Part shown: one piece after another, positions 11,023-20,948 of the stretch
Position numbering within the stretch: position 1 is the stretch's first letter
Layout: every line of letters begins with the position of its first letter
Made by a program: the position numbers and the translations under genes
The notes under the pieces: generated by a model
Seen by the model: the letters and a program-made list of their open reading frames with translations, nothing else
The model's database searches: none
What the model was told of the DNA's origin: nothing
Assembly: GCA_023614405.1 (NCBI GenBank)
Contig: CM042688.1
Span: forward strand, 74,570,781-74,634,780
DNA from: Avena insularis
Lineage: Eukaryota; Streptophyta; Magnoliopsida; Poales; Poaceae
Reading direction: 5' to 3'
DNA length: 64,000 bases

Positions 11023-11347
11023 GTGTATGGGAAGACAAAAGATACACCGGAAGCACAAAAGGACCATCAACATATGAAATACCCATATGTCCTACATCCA
11101 GAATGGTTTCAAGGTCATGCCAGCTATGCTCTTACCAAACAAGAAAAAGGAAATATTTTTTGAATGCTTGCGCAGTATTAAGGTCCCGCCTAGCTTCTCG
11201 TCGAATATAAAGGAATAATAAATCTGGTAGAGAAAAGTTCCAAAACCTGAAGTCTCATGACTGCCACGTGATTATGATGATTGCTCCGATTGCATTGAGG
11301 GGGCTTCTACCGGAAAATGTTCGAGTACCCATTGTGAAGCTATGTGC
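11023..11347 (+). pseudogene. CACTA transposase, middle part (outer element)
   Basis: Reading resumes in a VYGKTKD-like block and passes through HPEWFQGHASYALTKQEK, IFFECLRSIKVPPSFSSN, NLKSHDCHVIM and ALRGLLPENVRVPIVKLCA. These blocks are characteristic of the downstream part of plant CACTA transposases. A few indels break the frame. It is cut at 11347 by chromovirus A and continues beyond it at 24661 without loss apart from the duplicated TGTGC target. Confidence 0.85.
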
Positions 11348-14300
11348 TGTCAACACCCGGATTTTTAATCCCAGATGCCTGTTATGCCATACATCGCTAT
11401 CCTAGGATTACCATTTTACAGACATAACAGATTTGGATACCACAAAGACATCATCCTTTACAAACCATACATAAGGTCTTACACAAATAAGGATCTCATG
11501 ATCGAAGTTCTTACTACAACTCAAGCAGCGTATCAACGTAATAGTAACGATAGCGTAGGCGAAGCTCCATCTTTAGGGTCACTGGCAATGCTGACGATGG
11601 GAGATGATCCTAGTTGTCATAACCTTCCCTTGGTCCATCATCCTGGTACTCCTCTTCATAGTCTGGCCGCGGGAATAGCCAGAGACAAAGCCATGTGTAC
11701 TCTTTAAGTACTCGCAAACTAATACTAACAGTTAAGAGGGGTTTTGTAGTAGGATACTAAGCTCTAGGGTTGTTTTGCAAAAAACATATTTTACCTCTAT
11801 TGAGTTCAGAAGCAACGAAAACTAGTTGAAAGTTTTATAACACCTAAGTGGGAATTTGAATTTCATATCACAACTCTGTTGTGGTCAAGTCAAAGCCTCA
11901 TTTCATTTCATAAGTCATTTTGAAAACATCTGACGGGGAACAAAGATGTATACTCCAATCGTCCATAACCGTGGACGCTATTTGAATAGTTTGACACGCA
12001 GAGATTGTACACTTTCACTACAACATTCTATACATCCGTCAGGAACAAATCCTGAATTCACCATACTCAGTATGCGGATAATCAATCCTAACCTTTCAAT
12101 TACACGCCCTAGTATAGGCACCTCTCCTGTGAGTTTGGCCTCCCAACCATGACCAACTGTCATCTTGGGTACTGCATAGGTGGACAATCTTCACAAGGTA
12201 GCCTCAGCTCAGACCTTGGCTGCGAGGGAACCCATACTAAGATATATAACTTTCTAGTCAAGCCCTACCCAATTTTCAGGTATTGTGGTTGTACGGTAAA
12301 ATTGGAATGGTATCGCATCTAGACAACCACCAGTTTTATCAAGGGCTAAGGCTCATGCCTCAACATTTTCATCATCAAAATCATCTGGTGTTCGAGAACA
12401 CATGTCAAAACATTTCAGTAGAATGACTCATCATTCTAAGGTTTTCATAACCATTTTCACCAAGTATTCCCATCTAAAGTTGATCAAGTTTTATGCTTAG
12501 CACTAGCATCTACAAGTGGTGGTAACTACTAATGAGGGGTGGTAAACACGTGGAGATTTGCTAAGTTCAATCTCATGCCTTAGGATGACATCAAGATTAT
12601 CTAACTTAGGCCAAATTTAATGCTCTTTATGCTACCTTCCAATATCTTTCTAGTATTTACAATTCACTATATAAACTCTAAGAGAAAGCTTTGATAAAGA
12701 AATAAAGTATAAAGCTTGTAAGTAAAACTAGGATTGGGTATTATCAAATGTGTCTCACCAAGCATGCTTAATGCCTTGCATAGGTCATCTAACTTTCATA
12801 GTTGCAAGTGTTAACTTGCAAGGTTTCAAGTATTGGCTTGCCTTGAGCAAAGGCAGGGTTGAAGTTCTCCTCGGCTTATTCCTCGTAGTATACTCCTTCC
12901 TCCTCGTATCCTTGGTCGGTACTAGCGTCTATAAATAAATACCATGTACACAATCACCAAACAATACTTAACTATTTTCAATCATCACACAAAGGTGCAC
13001 TATAGATGATCTAGCATCACCACTTAACATTACAAGATTAAAGCAATTGTCTTGTTTATTTTAATTTGAGAAAAGTAATTTCTACTCATTGAAAAACTAC
13101 TTAAGATTTAATACTCTCCAACTCAAACATGGGATCATGTTGACACATGTCATCACCACATATTTCAGTCCATGGGAATGTGATTTAAAGTGGTGTCACA
13201 ATTTAATAAGGTTTAACCTTTTTATTTTAAATAAATAAAGTGACAAGAAATGCCTATGTGGCATTCTTTTATTACTTGAACATTATTTCTATAAGTAAAC
13301 CCATATGTTTTTATATATTCTGAAAGGTATGATCAAATGTGATTTTTGAGAGTTTGAATCAACTCAAAAGCTCTTATGGTTGAATTTTGAAAAATGTTTG
13401 AATGTAGAAAAGCTTATGCCTTGTTATTTTTACCAAGGTTGATCTACAGATCCAAATGATTTGAATCCAACAGGCTTGGATTAAGCATTTCAGTACCTTT
13501 CTAACAAAATTGGTTTCATGTATTTTGGTTCATTGAATCGAGCTGGGTTGATTTTTGAATCTATGTATAGAACTGTGTTTGAAATTAAATGGAAAAATAT
13601 AAATTTAAACTGTTGGGTCACTCGAGACGCATGGGCCGCCCAGTGTCACTCAAGCTGGGCTCACTGACAGGGGATCCACCAATCGTTGCCTCATAACGCC
13701 AAGCGGCACGGGCGATGTGGGATGTTGGGTTAGAGCGGGATCAACTACTGGGGTTCGCTGTCGACGACGACGGACTGCCACCGGCCCATGAGCTCTAACC
13801 CCTAGCTGCCCGGTGTGGGTGCATAGGGGCGATTAGGGCTCCAACAACGACGGCGAGGCGGGCAAACGAACTAGTGGTCGACGGCAGCTCTGGATGGTCA
13901 AGGCAGCCTGTGGGTCGTCGCATCAGCGGCGCCTTTCTCTCCGTAGGCAGCCTGCAGACAATTCTAGCAAGCCGCCGCCCCCATGCTCCGGCTAGATGTG
14001 TGAGACGATTAGTGAGGTGAGGGGAGTGGAGTGGTGTGCTGCAAACTGCTGGGGGTGCGCTCCTTTTTTAGGCTCGACGGTGAGACCGAGAGGGATAGGC
14101 AGGCGACGGTGGCGACATGGCTACGGGCTGCTAGCGGCATGGCTGAGGGTGGCAATCGATGCGCGGTCTTCTGGCGGTGCTCTAGGATTTTAATGTGGGC
14201 TTAGGGGCGGTGGTAATCGGTCGAAAGTGGCGGCGTAGCATGCGCGGGTGCGGGAGCGCTCGGGCGCGTGCTCGGCATGGCACCGTGGCACTGGTGGGTT

Positions 14301-15191
14301 TTATCGGTGGTCCACGGCTGGGCCTGTCTCGGAGGGGACAGCGGCGGTGAGGTGATGGCTAGCTGCACATGGCGAGAGGGGAGGCGGTCACTGCCATGAC
14401 GATTTTCACCAAGTTGGCCGGCAAGGTGGACTCGGCTTGGCATGGCCATGCTGCTAGGGGGTAGGGGATGGGTTAGTTAGGTCCTGGTTCGATCCAGAGG
14501 GGAGAAAGTGATCAAATGGGGTTTAAATGGGAGACAAGTTTGGCCAGAATACTATTCAAAATAGTGAAATTGATTTGGTTTAGATTCTGCCTGCCAAGTG
14601 TTTGATGAAATGGCCGCAAGAAACTTCTTTTTGAATTTTGAAAAGATTTTTGGTGGGTGTGCTAGGCATGATCTTGAGATTGTGGTTGCTTGGGTTTTGA
14701 AAATTGAGCTTGTTTGAGTGGTTTTTGAAATAGTGGGATCTTCGCATATGAAATAGATTCAATTTTAAACTGTCATTTAAACTTAACATTTGAATGTTTT
14801 TGGCAGATCACAAAGTGGGCCTTGGTACCTCAGTATGTGTACTAGCAAGGGGTGCAAAGATCCACAACTGTTTCGGTTAAGTTTTGAGTACTAGGAATAG
14901 CCAAAGTAGGCATGATAGTTATTTTGGCAAAAATGACCATTCACTTCATTTATTTATTTTGAGTTGTTTTTCTTTGGGAAAAGTTTGGGAATGGTTTAGA
15001 TGATGTTTATTTCACCTAAGAATCATTTTAGAAGCAATGAATCACAGAACCATGGCAATTCAAATGAACTCCTAATTTAAATTCACATACACATGAATGC
15101 TTTCATATTTTGAGATGGAAAAGTTTTTGTTAACCCTACTTTTGATGATTTGGATCTTGATTAACTTGGATTAAAGTTTTGGGATGTTACA
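11348..15191 (-). repeat. Left LTR (3' LTR) of element A
   Basis: On the plus strand it starts TGTCAACACCCGG and ends GGGATGTTACA. Most of it aligns closely to 20949-24655. The GC-rich section about 13620-14430 diverges strongly and contains roughly 250 bp (around 13830-14090) absent from the partner. Short ORFs inside have no motif and are not treated as genes. Confidence 0.92.
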
Positions 15192-15207
15192 AACCTTCCC
15201 CCCTTAA
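15192..15207 (-). other. Polypurine tract of element A
   Basis: On the minus strand, TAAGGGGGGAAGGTT abuts the LTR start TGTAACATCCC. This is the expected primer for plus-strand DNA synthesis. Confidence 0.8.
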
Positions 15208-15267
15208 AGAAAATCTCATCCCGAGATTTGAGAAAGAAGAGCAAAGATTACCTAGGATTTAAAGAGA

Positions 15268-15537
15268 TCAGGGAACTCTGTCCTGATGATCTTCGCGCTC
15301 CCAGGTAGCTTCTTCTTCAGTGTGGTTGCTCCACTGAATTTTGAGAAACTTGATGCTTCGGGTTCTGGTGGTTCTGAAAGCTTCTTCCAAAATACGGATG
15401 GGTACTTCTGGATAGGTCAGGTCATCATTGATTTCTATGATCCGGTGATCAATATTCTTGAAAACTTCAGTCTTTTCCAGAACTTCGAGGCATTTACGAA
15501 GTAACGAGATATGGAACACGTTGTGCACGACTGACAT
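15268..15537 (-). pseudogene. Integrase C-terminal end with chromodomain-like tail, element A
   Basis: The frame carries the VHNVFHISLLRKC block that ends gypsy integrases, then a short chromodomain-like module ending QWSNHTEEEATWERE. This module is thought to guide chromovirus integration into particular chromatin. It ends about 75 bp before the polypurine tract, as expected for the polyprotein C-terminus. Confidence 0.8.
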
Positions 15538-15738
15538 TTCTTATGGCAGTTCCAATTGATATGATACTTCTCCTCGACGATTCAGAATCTTGAAGGGTCC
15601 GATATATCTAGGGACTAACTTTCCCTTCAGCTGGAAACGCTGCATTCCTTTCAATGGCGACACTTTCAGATACACGAATTCTCCGATATTGAAAGCGAGG
15701 TATCGACGTCTCTTGTCGGTGTAACTCTTGTGTCTTGA

Positions 15739-16540
15739 CTAGGCGGTCTTGAGGTGCTCACTAATCTTATGAACTTTCTCTTCTGATTCTCGTAGGATGT
15801 CGGGTCCGAAAATCTGACTCTCTCCTACTTCCGACCAATTCAAAGGGGTGCGACACTTCCTTCCATACATGAATTCAGATGGGGCCATTTGCAAACTTGA
15901 TTGATAACTGTTGTTGTAAGAAAATTCTACGAAAGGTAGACAATCTTCCCATTTAGATCCATATTCTAACACACATGCTCTCAACATATCTTCGAGTATT
16001 TAATTTACTCGCTCTGTTTGTCCATCAGTCTGAGGGTGATACGATGTGCTGAAATCTAGTCGAGTTCCTAAACCTTCTTGGACTGTCTTCCGTAATCTTG
16101 AGGTAAACTGTGTTCCTCGATCCGATACGATGTTCTTGGGGACTCCGTGCAAACTGACGATTCTAACGATGTATAACTCCGCTAGCTTCGAACTCTGATA
16201 TGTGCTCTTGACTGGTAAGAAATGGGCTACTTTGGAAAATCTGTCAACTATGACCCAGATAGAGTCATTTCCCCTACTAGAAGTAGGCAATCCGGTGATA
16301 AAGTCCATTCCAACAGAATCCCATTTCCATTCCGGAATCTGCAATGGTTGCAACAGTCCTGCGGGTCTTTGATGTCCCGGCTTGACTCTGTGACATATAT
16401 CACACTTGGCGATATAGCTTCCGATTTCTCTCTTCATCTTATGCCACCAAATTTTTTCTTTCAAATCCTGATACATCTTCGTTCATCCGGGGTGGATAGA
16501 ATAAAGAGTATCATGAGCTTCCTTTAGAATAACTTCTTTC
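15739..16540 (-). pseudogene. Integrase core, element A
   Basis: This is the retroviral-type integrase that inserts the cDNA copy. The zinc-binding region shows a histidine in SIHPG and the pair CDIC; the catalytic core shows aspartates in GMDFITGLP and SDRGTQF and the glutamate in VEFSYNN. Nonsense changes include a stop in place of Gly just after SIHPG (about 16487) and a CAA-to-TAA type stop after TERVN (about 16000). That split leaves two open pieces, 15739-15987 and 16000-16476. The C-to-T type change fits methylated-cytosine decay. Confidence 0.85.
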
Positions 16541-16801
16541 AACTCTGAATCTGCTGGTACACAAAGATGTCCTTTGTACCACAGAACTCCTTCTTCGTCT
16601 TCCGTAAATTCGGGTACTTGGCTGTACCGATACGACGCTTGATTCTGTTGATACTAGCATTTCCTTTCCGCGCCTCTTTGATCTGGCTGATCAAAGTGGG
16701 TTGAAGTTCTATGCTAGCCAAAAATCCTTCACTCACTAATTCCATTCGGAAATCTTCCATCTATTTGTTCAAACTTGGTTGCTCCTTCAAAATCATGGAG
16801 T

Positions 16802-17276
16802 TTAAGCGGCACGCCAATCTGCTACCACATTGGCTTTACCGGGGTGATAGTGAATGTCCAGGTCATAATCCTTGATTAGCTCAATCCATCTTCTCTGTCT
16901 CATATTCAGCTCCTTCTGAGTGAATATATACTTTAGGCTCTTTTGATCCGAATAAATCTCACAACGATTTCCCATGAGATAATGCCTACATGTCTTCAGG
17001 GCAAGAACTACTACCATGTAGCTCGAGGTCATGGGTTGGGTAGTTTTGTTCATGCTGCTTCAGTTGTCGAGATAGATAAGATATAACTTTTACTTCTTGC
17101 ATTAGCACACATCCGAGACCGATCTTGGATGCGTCACAATACACATCGAAGGGCTTCGTGATATCCGACATGATCAAGATTGAGGCTGAAATCAATCTTC
17201 TCTTGAGTTCTTGAAAACTTGCTTCACATTTGTCCGTACATTCAAACTTCTTGTCCTTCTTCAGCAGTTGGGTCAT
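16802..17276 (-). pseudogene. RNase H domain, element A
   Basis: The domain that removes RNA from the RNA/DNA hybrid. Motifs [35 protein letters not shown] and [15 protein letters not shown] are readable in two overlapping frames separated by a small indel near 17020. The first catalytic Asp is intact here, unlike in element B. Confidence 0.8.
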
Positions 17277-17279
17277 GGG

Positions 17280-18190
17280 TCTGGCGATACTCGAGTATCC
17301 TTCTATGAACTTGTGGTAGTATCCCGCTAATCCGAGAAATGCACGAACTTGGGTTTGAGTGGTTGGGGCTTGCTAATCTTCGACATCTTTCACCTTTGCA
17401 GGGTCAACGGCAATTCCTCTGGCTGACACGATATGTCTGAGGAATTCTACCTCCTGTAACCAGAATTCACATTTGCTAAACTTGCCATACAACTAATGCT
17501 CTCTAAGGGTTCCAAGAATGGTCCTTAAGTGTAGCTCATGTTCTTCAATGACAAACTTATCCAGGAAGTGCATAAAAATCTTATTCATGAGATTCATGAA
17601 ATAAGTGGGGAATTGGTTAATCCAAAAGACATGACTGTATACTCGTATAATCCATATCTGGTGGTAAAGGCAGTCTTTGGAATATCCTCTGCGTGAATCT
17701 TGAGTTGATGATAGACAGTTCTAAGATCAATCTTAGAAAACACCTTGGCACCAGTCAACTAGTCAAACAAATCTTCTATCTTCGGCAACAGGTACTTGTT
17801 CTTGATAGTGACATCATTCCATTTCCGATAATCCGTACACAAACGGTTACCTCCATCTTTATTGTCCACGAACAAAACAGGTGATCTCCAGGGTGACGCA
17901 CTTGGTTGAATCAATCCAATTTCCAGCATGGCATCCAAATTGTTTCTTCGCTCGCTAGTTCGACGGGTTCATGCTATATGGTCTCTAGGCTATGGGTCCT
18001 GTTCTGTGATTAGTTCAATGATAAACTCGATATCCCGATCCGGGGCATACCAAAAACATCTGGAAATACATCGGGTATTCATGACTATCCGGACTTGGTC
18101 AATGGTAGGTTGGACTATACCTTGTTGCACTTGAATTGATGAGGTAAGGTTTCGTATACATGCTCGATCGATACTCCATCTGGTCATGGT
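17280..18190 (-). pseudogene. Reverse transcriptase, element A, with active-site segment deleted
   Basis: Fragments of the Ty3/gypsy RT are recognisable on the minus strand ([23 protein letters not shown], then EEHELHLRT). Between FLDKFVI and EEHELHL the stretch that should carry the YIDD/FIDD catalytic motif and ILIYSK is absent in frame, about 13 residues. In element B the corresponding place reads [11 protein letters not shown]. Further stops and frameshifts occur throughout. Confidence 0.75.
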
Positions 18191-18480
18191 TATGGCTTTC
18201 TTGGCACAAATTAATTAATCCTTTATGTTTGGACATCCAATCCATTCCTAGTACTACTTCCAAACCTTTAGTTCCGAGTACTATTAGATTAGCATAAAAA
18301 TCTATGCCATGGATTCGGATAGGGACGGCTTTGCAAATTTGCCTAGCTTTGGTGGTTGAACCGGGGATTTGAACAATCATAACATGCTTCAATTTGGTTG
18401 GTTGAATCTTACTAGTGCATGCGATTCTTCAAAGGACAAATGAGTGCGATGCTCGTAATCAAACAACACTCTTGCAAGTA
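18099..18480 (-). pseudogene. Aspartic protease region, element A
   Basis: The open part (18099-18392) reads VMIVQIPGSTTKARQ, IRIHGIDFYANLIVL and [15 protein letters not shown], typical of gypsy protease. The catalytic D-S/T-G triad lies upstream at about 18445-18460, where the sequence is one base short, so the DSGASHS motif is frameshifted. Confidence 0.8.
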
Positions 18481-18487
18481 CTCGAAG

Positions 18488-19686
18488 TTAATGTAAACAT
18501 ACCCAAAGACGACGCTTACGCCTCGGCTTCTTCAAGATGCATGAGAAAATACGGCCGCTATGTTGAGCGATTTCCTGGGCAAACCTTCTTCCGGCTGAAC
18601 ACGACGCTGTCACGAGCTGGGGCATTTGCATTGGGGTTGCGGCATTCTTCTTGGGGCACTCATTGAGTAGTGACCCTTGGTTCCACATTCATAACAAGTC
18701 ACTTGCGATTTGTCCTTCGCTGCAACAGTACAACATTGCTTCCATTCTTGGGGAAGTGTTGGTGTTGGGGGCGGCAATTTTGTTGTGGCACGTGGGTGGT
18801 TCAACGTTGAAATTGCTAAAGTTTCCGCCGTTGTTGTGGTTTCCTCTAGGCCTTGGGTTTCCAATGGTTGGGATATGTCTGACGGTTCATCGGGGTCCGT
18901 TGGTTCCCGGCAACTCGGAGATGGGTTGGGGCGATACTTTGGGGTCTGGTAGGTTCCTAGTTGATGCATCATGCGGCGCTTGCGGTTCTCATTGGCTTGG
19001 TTGATCTTTCCTTCCATTTGAATGGCAGAGTCAACTAGGGCTTCAATATCAGCAAAGGGGATATTGACTAACACCGTCTGCATCTCATCGTGCATACCAT
19101 TCAAGAATCTCTCTTTCTTCTTGGCTTTAGTGTCGATATCATCCGGGGCATACCTATCTAATGACAAGAATTTGTCATGGTATTCCACTACGGTCATCCT
19201 TCCTTGCTTCAGTTCTCTGAATTTATCTCTCATCCTCTTGATCAAACCCGGTGGCACATGGGTTCTGGTGAACTTGACCTTGAATTCCTCCCAGGTCATC
19301 ATCTGACCTCCAGTCATTGCACGAACGTTGTTCCACCATGCTCTTGCATCTCCGGCTAGATAGTGGGTGGCAAACAGAACTTTCTCGTTAGCTTCCACTC
19401 CGGCGACTTCTAGATTGTTCTCCATTGTTTGCAGCCAATCATCTGCATCTAGGGGTTCCTCTGACTTAGTGAAAACAGGTGGATTGGTGTTCTAGAAATT
19501 CTTGAGCTTAGATCCATGGTTGTCCTGATTTCCTTGGCCTTGATTGTTGTTGGCCATCTGAGATATGTGTTGAAGGGTGGCTAGGTTGGCTTGATGTTCA
19601 GCTCTTTCAGATTCGCGATCAGAAACCAACATTTGCAGGATCTGTAACATCGGGTCCGGTGATGATCCGCTTCCTCCGCGAGGCAT
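18488..19686 (-). pseudogene. gag polyprotein, element A
   Basis: Gag packages the RNA into virus-like particles. The start is taken as the MPRGG methionine (19686). Blocks include QILQMLVSDRE, a stop near 19492, then a long open part (18610-19425) with DDWLQTMENNLEVAGV, FATHYLAGDARAWWNN and MTVVEYHDKFLSLDRYAP. A Pro/Asn-poor linker follows, made poor by frameshift. The CCHC zinc knuckle CYECGTKGHYS is split between two frames near 18640. Confidence 0.85.
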
Positions 19687-19918
19687 CTGAAGATTGAGAT
19701 AGATCATGACAAAAGAGGGAAATTTCTAAGGTTCGGGTACTTTGAAAAGTTTTTAAGGTTTGAATCAGATTTTCTAGCAACTTGCTTTTCATTCATTCAT
19801 TCATAGCACACGATACAAACACACACCACAACAAAGGAAAACAGATGGTTTTAAGAATCTTTCCGAAACTATGATACAAAGGATCGATACAATTCACTAT
19901 GCTAGTGCTCAAATGCTA

Positions 19919-20720
19919 CTACTCCTCGGAGTCGGTGTACTCATCATCCTCATCATCATCATCGTCATCGATGAAGGCGAAATCCTCCTCATCGGTGAAG
20001 AAGTCCATGGCCTGATCCTCCAGAAAGTCATCATCATCGCTGAGCTAGGAGTAGGGAACTCCACGAAGGTCTTCTCCGGCATTCTCCCTTTCCTCCAACT
20101 GCATGTCTCTCTCGTGGATGGTCTCCTCCAAACTGCGTGATCCGTGGCTAATACGGGCAATGATGTGCTCCTTCTTGTCAAGTCGACAAATGACGAGACT
20201 TGCGATCCTTCACTAGCATGGCGAAGGTCTGAACCTTCTTCTTGGCGATGGCGGACTTGTGGTTGGCGTAGGCACGGGCATTGTCCAACTCCTGCTGACG
20301 ATTGTACATCATGAAGCTAAGATGGTCCACTTGACTCTTCAGTTCGGGATGATGTGGGGCCTCCAGTGGCTGTCCCATAACATCACTCCTTGGGTAGAAC
20401 TCAAAGCGGGTACCCTTGATCTGATTGATACTATGCCCACATAGATGGGCAAGAGCTTCCTACATGGCCATGGCAAGTCCATCGAGCCAGTTGTTCTCTT
20501 AAGGTGAACTGAATTCCCTCCGCAGTGGAGGTTCAATCTTTCCTCGGAGACTTGCAACAACTAGCCACTGCAGATCTTCTCCTTCCTTATCATTGAGCTG
20601 AGCTCCGAAGAACTCGGGGTGCGGATGCTCCAGAAGTTCCAAAAGCTGGTCCAAGTCACGCTCAAAGATGAGGTCTCCTCCATTCCCCAACTGATAAAAC
20701 TTGCTATACTTCACGTCCAT
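19919..20720 (-). pseudogene. Extra ORF upstream of gag, element A
   Basis: This is about 267 codons if read through, starting MDVKYSKFYQLGNGGDLIFE and ending in a run of Asp/Glu just before paired stop codons (19919-19921). Middle blocks include GQPLEAPHHPELKSQVDHLS and KKVQTFAMLVKDR. It precedes gag in the same orientation and is also present in element B, so it is a family trait. The middle is heptad-like and could form a coiled coil; the C-terminus is strongly acidic. I know no function. The frame is broken at about 20500, 20380 and 20178. Confidence 0.75.
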
Positions 20721-20932
20721 CTATAAGAATATAGGATGAGTAAATTATTAGAATGATCAAGTGTGTCAAATTTTCTGTAGGTTTGCAAGAATTTTTGAGG
20801 AACATGAATTTTCATGAAAGAATCCAAGTGATAAGAATGAGAATAAGTTTTTGAAAATACTCACTTCCTTTGGTTTTGGAAACTAATTTTTTGATTCAAA
20901 CGCCCATTCTAACTAGGGTCTCCTATGGTCGA

Positions 20933-20948
20933 TGGCTCGATACCAACT
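20933..20948 (-). other. Primer binding site of element A
   Basis: On the minus strand, directly after the LTR end GGTGTTGACA comes AGTTGGTATCGAGCCA. This closely resembles the 3'-end complement of initiator methionine tRNA (TGGTATCAGAGCC), with a small change. Confidence 0.8.
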
